A stretch of 20,217 bases of DNA from a virus, in the IMG/VR virus record IMGVR_UViG_3300023481_000126, positions 1-20,217 of that record; one strand, 5' to 3'. Of this stretch, positions 16,601 through 20,217 are shown piece after piece. Numbering within the stretch: position 1 is the stretch's first letter; each line of letters opens with the position of its first letter. A model generated the notes under the pieces. It saw only the letters and a program-made list of their open reading frames with translations, was not told the origin of the DNA and searched no databases. Made by a program: the position numbers and the translations under genes.

Positions 16601-19174
16601 AAGGCCAACGCTGCCCGCGTTCGTGTGCGCCTCGAAAATAACCTTGGAGACCCCATCGTTATTGCTGGAGGAAAACAGGGTCGTGAGGCCGTCTTTTCCG
16701 CTGAGCGTAGGGCGTCGGCAGACCTGGCTAGGCTGAAGGCTGCCGACAAGGCCAGGACAGGGGTTTTGGATCGTCTTTTGGAGTTATCACAGAACCCAGG
16801 TCCTCCAATAACAAACGCCCTCCTTGCTGGGCTTGACGAGACAACGATAGGTGTTGACAAAGCAATCCAGGGTGTTGGAAGGCGGCTCAACAGTAAAATC
16901 CAGACGGAGCAGAGGAACACGCTCCGGCGCATCGAAGCCACCAGGGAACGGGCAAAGCAGAAGGCTGCTGTTCGAATCAAAAAAGAGTCACGTCCGTTCG
17001 CCGAGGGTTTGACGGATGGCGAGATCGAGGGATACATCAACTCGCTCATCGTCGAGAGGTTGCCTGGCCAGAATCCGCTGGCCGCACTATCGCAGCGCGT
17101 GGCCGGGTCCAAGGATCTGAGCATCCTGAAACGCCGCAAGGAACTCTCGCCTGAGTTCATGGCGCTCATGGGCGAGAACCGATCCGCCCAGGTGAACTAT
17201 GCGCAGTCGATAGCAAACATGGGGCAGCTGATCGCAAACCACCGCTTCCTGTCCGAGGCTAGGGTGGCTGGTGAGAAGGGTGGGTTCTTCCACAAGAAGC
17301 CGGTAGTGATCGACGGAGTCAGCTATGACACGAGGATAGCTGCCGAGGGGAGCCCTTCGCTCAAGCCCCTTGACGGGATCTACACGACGAGCGAAATCAA
17401 GGCGGCGCTGGAGGAGCAGTTCAAGGGTTCCGACCCAGGGGCCATCCTCAGGCCATTGATTCAGCTTAATGGGCTAGTGAAGCTCGGGAAGACCGTCGGC
17501 TCCCCGATGACCCACGTCCGGAACTTCTTTGGGAATGTGGGGTTTGCCCTGGCGAATGCTCACCTGACACTCAACCCTCGCTCGGTGATCCGCTCAGCGA
17601 AGGCAACTGCCCGTGCTGCTCGGCGCACCCAGCGGGCCGGGAGTGCATTCGACAGGGCTCTAGGGAAGCTGTCGGGCGAGACTCGAGAGGAGTGGGAGAC
17701 CAGGTTCGTAAGGGCAGCAGAGCTTGGCGTGGTATCCGATGGGGCGGCATCCGGGGCCGTTAAGGATCTGGTCGATGACGTCTGGGGTTCTGTCGATTAC
17801 GACCCGCTAAACGCTCACGCCAGCACGATGAAAAGGGCCCTGAAGGGAACCGCCCAGGCCGCTGCGCAGGTTTACCAGCTCTCAGACGACGCGTGGAAGC
17901 TTAATGCGTGGGAGGCTGAGATAACGAACATGCGGGAGGCCTTCCCGAACGAGACCACGGAGCAGATTGAAAAGAGGGCTGCGGACAGGGTGCTTGCTAT
18001 GTACCCGACCTACTCTCGGATTCCAACGCTGGTCAAGGAGGTTCGGAAGTTCCCGTTCACTGGTGCTTTTGTTTCATTCCCGGCTGAGATTGTGCGGATT
18101 AGCGCCAACACAGTCGACACCATCCAGTCCGATATCCGGAGTTCGAATCCCGTCCTGCGCAGGTTGGGGGCTCAGCGGCTCGCCGGCACAATCGCAGCGG
18201 CTTCCCTCCCCGCAGCGCTCGCCGCTATGTCGCGAATCTTCAACGGCATGGATTCGGAGGATGACGATAACGCTCGCCTCTTCGTCCCGCCGTGGTCAAG
18301 GAATTCCACCATAGTGTGGATCGGGAGGGATGGGCCAGAGACCATGGAGTATCTCGACCTGTCCTATGTGGATCCCTATTCCTACATCAAGGATACGGTT
18401 ATGGCCCTCCTGCGAGGTCAGGATACGGACGACGCCATCTGGGATGCGTTCTCTCAGGCTGCTTCCCCGTGGCTGGGGGAGGACATCCTGTTCAGTGCCG
18501 TCGTGGACGTATTGCGCAACACGAAGCAAACGGGCGGGCGAGTTTATGACGCTGCCGCCACGTGGGACGACAAGGCCAAGCAGGTGCTAGACCATCTCGG
18601 TAAGGCGGCAGAGCCTGGGTTTGCTTCACAGGCCCGAAGGGTCCACAAGGGATGGAATAACGAGGTGGCAACCTTCGGGAAGAAGTATGACCTCGAGACT
18701 GAACTCTGGGCCGTGTTCTCCGGGATGCGCAGAAGCCAGATCGACCTTCCCTCAGGTGTCACATGGAAGGCTGGTACATTCACGCGGATGTGGAGCAATT
18801 CCAGCCAGAGCCTCTCTCAGGGCTTGACCGCGGGCACCAGAGAGATGTCCGACGATGATATCCGATCGCTGTATGAGACCACCGAGAACCAGCGCAGGGA
18901 TGCGTTCAGGACCATCTACCGAGCAACCCAGGCGGCTCAAGCCCTTGGCATGACCGCTGAGAGGACCCTGGAGCAGCTGGGCAAGGGGATGTCGAAATCT
19001 AAGGCGAGGGACGTTATGGACGGCATCTACCGGCCATACAACCCGTCCAGGTCGTTCATGAAGACGAACATCAACAGATCAACCCTCGAGCGTGCCGCGG
19101 AGTTCCGCCGTAGGATCGAGGTTCTTGAGGAAATCGCAGCCGATGCTGAGCCGGTACGGCTACCACAGGATTAG
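13619..19174 (+). CDS. Giant ejection protein, T7 gp16-like position, with polyvalent-protein-like C-terminal regions
   Basis: Very large inner virion protein (1851 residues; T7 gp16 is 1318) expected to travel with the DNA into the host. Layout: helical N-terminus; hydrophobic segments at about 125-157 (AAGSLIPLVATAGAPALGML) and 250-269 (GLAGAFVAPLVGIAG); a long Pro/Ser/Glu-rich, probably disordered region about 275-720 with a 20-residue duplication; then folded, mostly helical parts. Motifs typical of large phage ejection/polyvalent proteins are NIGLYATRSFRVFSDPDW (about 870), KTVGSPMTHVRNFFGNVGF (about 1290), YQLSDDAWKLNAWEAE (about 1419) and FPFTGAFVSFPAEIVRISAN (about 1477), followed by a hydrophobic helix at 1521-1541. 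A basic coiled-coil lies near 938-1110. I see no lytic transglycosylase motif, unlike T7 gp16. TAGGAA lies ten bases before the ATG. Confidence 0.68.
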   Translation: MPQDQLTEDQVLDALVGASANREDTTAEVVQRGMSNFTENAGTFVAGSVDFLGIIENKVGKAAQALSKKADVLSFLDPVGKDLETRGEMIRAGGQLISKAATELIDNPISKARGGLVGFLSQDAAGAAGSLIPLVATAGAPALGMLMAATAMGAQEFADQEARDPENEGKQWLAMLGGLGLGATEMLPVSRMLGRINARSGGQLKKLLIDRILDSGEEGFQEVLQALGSNAIAKFIGQEDRDLSEGVLRSGLAGAFVAPLVGIAGSGVNRSLNGPQSSTDTDFTTVGTSTPGGIRPNQFNQDFSSVSTSTPGGDFMQNATPAERAKFSDLRADPRSVESAPPGSLSRLRETGGPTPDAATPQPQSAEQAGVKFVGDGVDIDSPEFQGEVQHIPPMDLIEKAAEDGKIDDQEQQRLGDGLKSSDQHLELDANGIPFFVEGEDVTKGNQEEFLAGLRELGFIRDATKEPFAGEFDTTDPQSGPDSGVRTTPQSPGESSLELDRRVANQPGPQMEFNASDAPFVEQDISDGTELVGQKPDPLGPIRDLLPAEPAGQKVVVGTEADTSRFGAGEMSPADAEAEARDRKLRVETARKLRDRNLTPTESSNGGRVASEGTPASNQGNGGDVVGVSLDVPDTEGGQVPQAEGAKRQAPSATSSPKPTTEGGPVPVAETVEGQTRYEAPGRSKRITVEAPEVSIPEKGSEDAASGNLSRADIDPEFLKDAVETGKELGPDGDEVMLHAGIFPLVKLPGIESVKRFFRKNLRPRGNNPKEIYDDKLESEAWYSGQMEQVKITARDFDAAMKRVFGKNARDTSVMEVIDTAFKNVDQIDKIPDAELRGLVRKMRDHTDLLSRRMIADGVVEGDMALRVAENIGLYATRSFRVFSDPDWMKKLDPRIRNRFKSLLRSEYITTRRKVEIQERFDEAAERSVTRQLRSSKERTKRIEQFSKGELRQIVAREKKEIASLKRLAKRISETAPDGRADIVAQLEKEVKRFKANAARVRVRLENNLGDPIVIAGGKQGREAVFSAERRASADLARLKAADKARTGVLDRLLELSQNPGPPITNALLAGLDETTIGVDKAIQGVGRRLNSKIQTEQRNTLRRIEATRERAKQKAAVRIKKESRPFAEGLTDGEIEGYINSLIVERLPGQNPLAALSQRVAGSKDLSILKRRKELSPEFMALMGENRSAQVNYAQSIANMGQLIANHRFLSEARVAGEKGGFFHKKPVVIDGVSYDTRIAAEGSPSLKPLDGIYTTSEIKAALEEQFKGSDPGAILRPLIQLNGLVKLGKTVGSPMTHVRNFFGNVGFALANAHLTLNPRSVIRSAKATARAARRTQRAGSAFDRALGKLSGETREEWETRFVRAAELGVVSDGAASGAVKDLVDDVWGSVDYDPLNAHASTMKRALKGTAQAAAQVYQLSDDAWKLNAWEAEITNMREAFPNETTEQIEKRAADRVLAMYPTYSRIPTLVKEVRKFPFTGAFVSFPAEIVRISANTVDTIQSDIRSSNPVLRRLGAQRLAGTIAAASLPAALAAMSRIFNGMDSEDDDNARLFVPPWSRNSTIVWIGRDGPETMEYLDLSYVDPYSYIKDTVMALLRGQDTDDAIWDAFSQAASPWLGEDILFSAVVDVLRNTKQTGGRVYDAAATWDDKAKQVLDHLGKAAEPGFASQARRVHKGWNNEVATFGKKYDLETELWAVFSGMRRSQIDLPSGVTWKAGTFTRMWSNSSQSLSQGLTAGTREMSDDDIRSLYETTENQRRDAFRTIYRATQAAQALGMTAERTLEQLGKGMSKSKARDVMDGIYRPYNPSRSFMKTNINRSTLERAAEFRRRIEVLEEIAADAEPVRLPQD
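14462..14557 (+). repeat. Direct repeat, 60-base period, in the giant ejection gene
   Basis: GACGTCTACCCCTGGTGG at 14479-14496 recurs at 14539-14556 with one change. The protein reads DFTTVGTSTPGG at residue 282 and DFSSVSTSTPGG at residue 302. It lies in the presumed disordered linker and reflects a local duplication of 20 codons that has since diverged. Confidence 0.8.
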
Positions 19175-19180
19175 GTGAAT

Positions 19181-19456
19181 ATGGGAGAAACAGACGCTAT
19201 GGATGCACTCAGGACGGTAATCGCGCGAATGATGGCGTGCCGTCCGTTCTGGGATGGACGCAAGGACAAGGTCCAGGTAACCCACCGGAGGGATGGAAAG
19301 TGGATCTGGCGCAGGTTTACGCCCGATGGCGAGCCATTCGCTGGCTCTCTCCCGGACGCTTTCATTACGCGCGAGGCGTGCGTAAAACATCTGGAACGAA
19401 GTGGCTGGATCTGGGGCGGCTACGAGCTCATCGAGAACTCGAGGAAGAAATCATGA
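19181..19456 (+). CDS. Small protein with DUF1508/UPF0339-like pattern
   Basis: 91 residues from ATG 19181; GTG at 19175, in frame, is an alternative start. AGGA at 19167-19170 is ten bases from the ATG and four from the GTG. The middle (KVQVTHRRDGKWIWRRFTPD, then GEPFAGSLPDAFITREAC) looks like the short beta-beta-alpha unit of DUF1508 (YegP-like) proteins, where 'GkW.Wrl....Ge.iA.S...y.tk..C' is the usual pattern. Those are small proteins of unclear role, occasionally found in phages. Here the gene follows the giant ejection gene and overlaps the holin candidate by ATGA, so it belongs to the lysis/late operon. No catalytic residues can be proposed. The family resemblance is moderate. Confidence 0.55.
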   Translation: MGETDAMDALRTVIARMMACRPFWDGRKDKVQVTHRRDGKWIWRRFTPDGEPFAGSLPDAFITREACVKHLERSGWIWGGYELIENSRKKS

Positions 19457-19620
19457 AAAGTGGCTACAAGACATCTGAATTCATCATGACGGCGACTTCG
19501 CTGGTGATGATCTCCTGGATGGCGTTCGCGGGGATGGACGGGATGGCCTGCATGGCTGTCGCGGTCTCCTCGGGGATGTATCAACTGCGTTCTCTCTCCA
19601 AGAAAGGTGGCTCGAAATGA
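19453..19620 (+). CDS. Holin candidate (55 aa, two membrane segments)
   Basis: A small membrane protein that would open the inner membrane at the end of infection. It starts with ATG overlapping the previous stop (ATGA), behind GAGGAAGAAA. The opening KSGYKTSEF is the signature start of a family of short phage holin-like proteins ('kpGyKTtEFwlt'). Two hydrophobic stretches follow (about 10-27 and 31-45) with a short turn (GMDGM), then a basic tail (RSLSKKGGSK), as expected for a holin with cytoplasmic ends. Eight of 55 residues are Met, mostly within the membrane part, which is unusual. It overlaps the lipoprotein gene by ATGA, making a coupled pair. A longer in-frame reading upstream exists but would overlap the previous gene and lacks this start signature. 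Confidence 0.66.
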   Translation: MKSGYKTSEFIMTATSLVMISWMAFAGMDGMACMAVAVSSGMYQLRSLSKKGGSK

Positions 19621-19838
19621 AACGGTTCCTTTTCGTGCTGGCGTTCATGCTTCCGATTGCCGGTTGCGCGGAGCTTGGCGGGTTCCTGGCATCTCCCGAG
19701 GGGGAGAGGGTCGCCAAGGCCGCTGTGGGAGCCGTGACGGGCATCATGGGCCTACCTCCCGGTGTCGGTGAGGCAATCGGCGGAACGCTGACAGCGGGAG
19801 TCCTGGCGCTCCTGGGGTCCAGGGCCAAGAAGGCGTAA
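19617..19838 (+). CDS. Small exported lipoprotein, probably lysis-related
   Basis: 73 residues. A classic lipoprotein signal is visible: basic start (MKR), hydrophobic stretch, and lipobox I-A-G-C with Cys17 as the acylation site, giving a mature peptide of 57 residues. The mature part is Gly/Ala-rich with a Pro-Pro turn and a hydrophobic helix (VGEAIGGTLTAGVLALLGSR) ending in basic residues. Such a protein would be anchored to the membrane, suggesting a Gram-negative host. Its coupling to the holin candidate (ATGA overlap) suggests a spanin-like or other lysis role, but it lacks the Pro-rich region typical of Rz1, so this is an inference. Alternatively it may protect against superinfection. 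Confidence 0.62.
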   Translation: MKRFLFVLAFMLPIAGCAELGGFLASPEGERVAKAAVGAVTGIMGLPPGVGEAIGGTLTAGVLALLGSRAKKA

Positions 19839-19841
19839 AGC

Positions 19842-19858
19842 GGGGAAAGATACTCCCC
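19842..19858 (+). other. Weak stem-loop after the lipoprotein gene
   Basis: GGGGA (19842-19846) pairs with TCCCC (19854-19858) across a seven-base loop, just after the lipoprotein stop. No T-run follows, so it is a poor terminator; it may only mark a transcript-processing point in the 52-base gap. Confidence 0.3.
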
Positions 19859-19890
19859 AAAATCCATGACAGGGTAGTAGGATCGGCGCC

Positions 19891-20070
19891 ATGGTCACCG
19901 ATCGAATGCAACCTCGTCCGCGTTGTCGTGTCTGCGGCGCCGCGAAAAACCTGTCCGATGTCCGTCTCTGCCGAATGGAGGAGAGGGATGAGTCCTTTCT
20001 CGTATGCACTGAGTGCTATCACGAGGCCCCTGAGGGGAAGCTGAAGCCTGTCCGGGAGGTGGCGTCATGA
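19891..20070 (+). CDS. Small zinc-ribbon protein (59 aa)
   Basis: Not assigned to a family, but clearly built around two CxxC pairs: Cys12/Cys15 (RCRVCG) and Cys39/Cys42 (VCTECYH), with another Cys at 27 and a His at 44. This is a treble-clef or zinc-ribbon arrangement that likely binds one zinc ion. AGGA lies eight bases before the ATG; an internal ATG at 19906 is a possible alternative. The gene ends with an ATGA overlap with the next gene, and its last codons contain GGGAGG, the ribosome site of that gene. Small zinc proteins in this position may be transcription or packaging factors, which is only inference. Confidence 0.66.
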   Translation: MVTDRMQPRPRCRVCGAAKNLSDVRLCRMEERDESFLVCTECYHEAPEGKLKPVREVAS

Positions 20071-20217
20071 GCTACGGAGAGACTGAGCGGGCTCCGCACC
20101 CCGAGAAGGCGTCTGACATCTTCATCAACGTAGTCGTGGGTAGGGCCATGGAGAATGGCTTCATGGACCGCGAGAAGGACTTTGAGCCCCAGTTGCTCGA
20201 TATGGCCAGGTCTGCCG
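20067..20217 (+). CDS. Unknown gene, 3' truncated by window edge
   Basis: The first 50 codons of a gene that runs off the window. The ATG overlaps the previous stop (ATGA) and has GGGAGG seven bases ahead, so the start is firm. The visible part starts with a charged segment (SYGETERAPHPEKASDIF), then what looks like a helix (NVVVGRAMENGFMDREKDFE). In T7 order this place would hold the small or large terminase, but too little is present to support either. Confidence 0.6.
   Translation, partial: MSYGETERAPHPEKASDIFINVVVGRAMENGFMDREKDFEPQLLDMARSA

Noticed and set aside
16573-17169. 198-codon open frame on the - strand
   Set aside because: Antisense shadow of the same + strand gene. The Ser/Arg/Leu-rich translation is typical of reversed coding sequence.
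13619-19174. Lytic transglycosylase domain expected in a gp16-like protein
   Set aside because: I looked for an N-terminal SLT-like Glu motif with its surrounding pattern and did not find one.
19237-19620. Longer 127-codon reading that includes the holin candidate
   Set aside because: It would overlap the upstream gene almost fully. The ATG at 19453 has an ATGA coupling, a ribosome site and the family start KSGYKTSEF.

Overview
The window is a stretch of a tailed bacteriophage genome. All recognisable genes lie on the + strand, packed end to end with 1-10 base overlaps or very short gaps. No host gene, tRNA, rRNA, insertion sequence or CRISPR array is visible. The gene order is that of the T7-like short-tailed phages (podoviruses): portal, scaffold, major capsid protein, tail adaptor (gp11-like), tail nozzle (gp12-like), three internal ejection proteins (gp14-, gp15- and gp16-like), then the start of a lysis/packaging region. 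Base composition is GC-rich. A small exported lipoprotein in the lysis region points to a Gram-negative host, but the host cannot be named from this sequence.

Layout. 1-2161: C-terminal half of the portal, a small gene with a degenerate FmdB-like start, and an acidic scaffold-like protein. 2214-4095: major capsid protein (GTG start) and a probable capsid decoration protein. 4096-4197: the longest intergenic gap, holding a stem-loop. 4198-6739: a small beta-rich protein, an 82-residue unknown, the adaptor-like tail protein and a 90-residue unknown. 6732-11219: a 1495-residue nozzle-like protein. 11216-13605: two tiny unknown genes, then gp14-like and gp15-like inner proteins. 13619-19174: an 1851-residue ejection protein. 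19181-20217: five small genes: a DUF1508-like protein, a Met-rich holin candidate, a lipoprotein, a CxxC zinc-ribbon protein too short for a 60-residue cutoff, and an unknown gene cut by the window end. No gene-free stretch exceeds about 100 bases.

How it works together. Portal, scaffold and capsid genes build the procapsid. The adaptor and nozzle proteins form the short tail under the portal. The three inner proteins are expected to leave the particle and build a DNA channel across the host envelope, and the distal small genes include a probable lysis pair.

The most notable point is that both tail proteins are enlarged by lectin-like inserts. The adaptor and the nozzle each carry a jelly-roll of the phage carbohydrate-binding type, and the nozzle also carries a concanavalin/LamG-like domain whose DNA is visibly poorer in GC. 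No tail-fibre gene occupies the usual T7 gp17 place after the gp16-like gene. A reasonable inference is that host-surface binding has been moved onto the tail tube proteins themselves.
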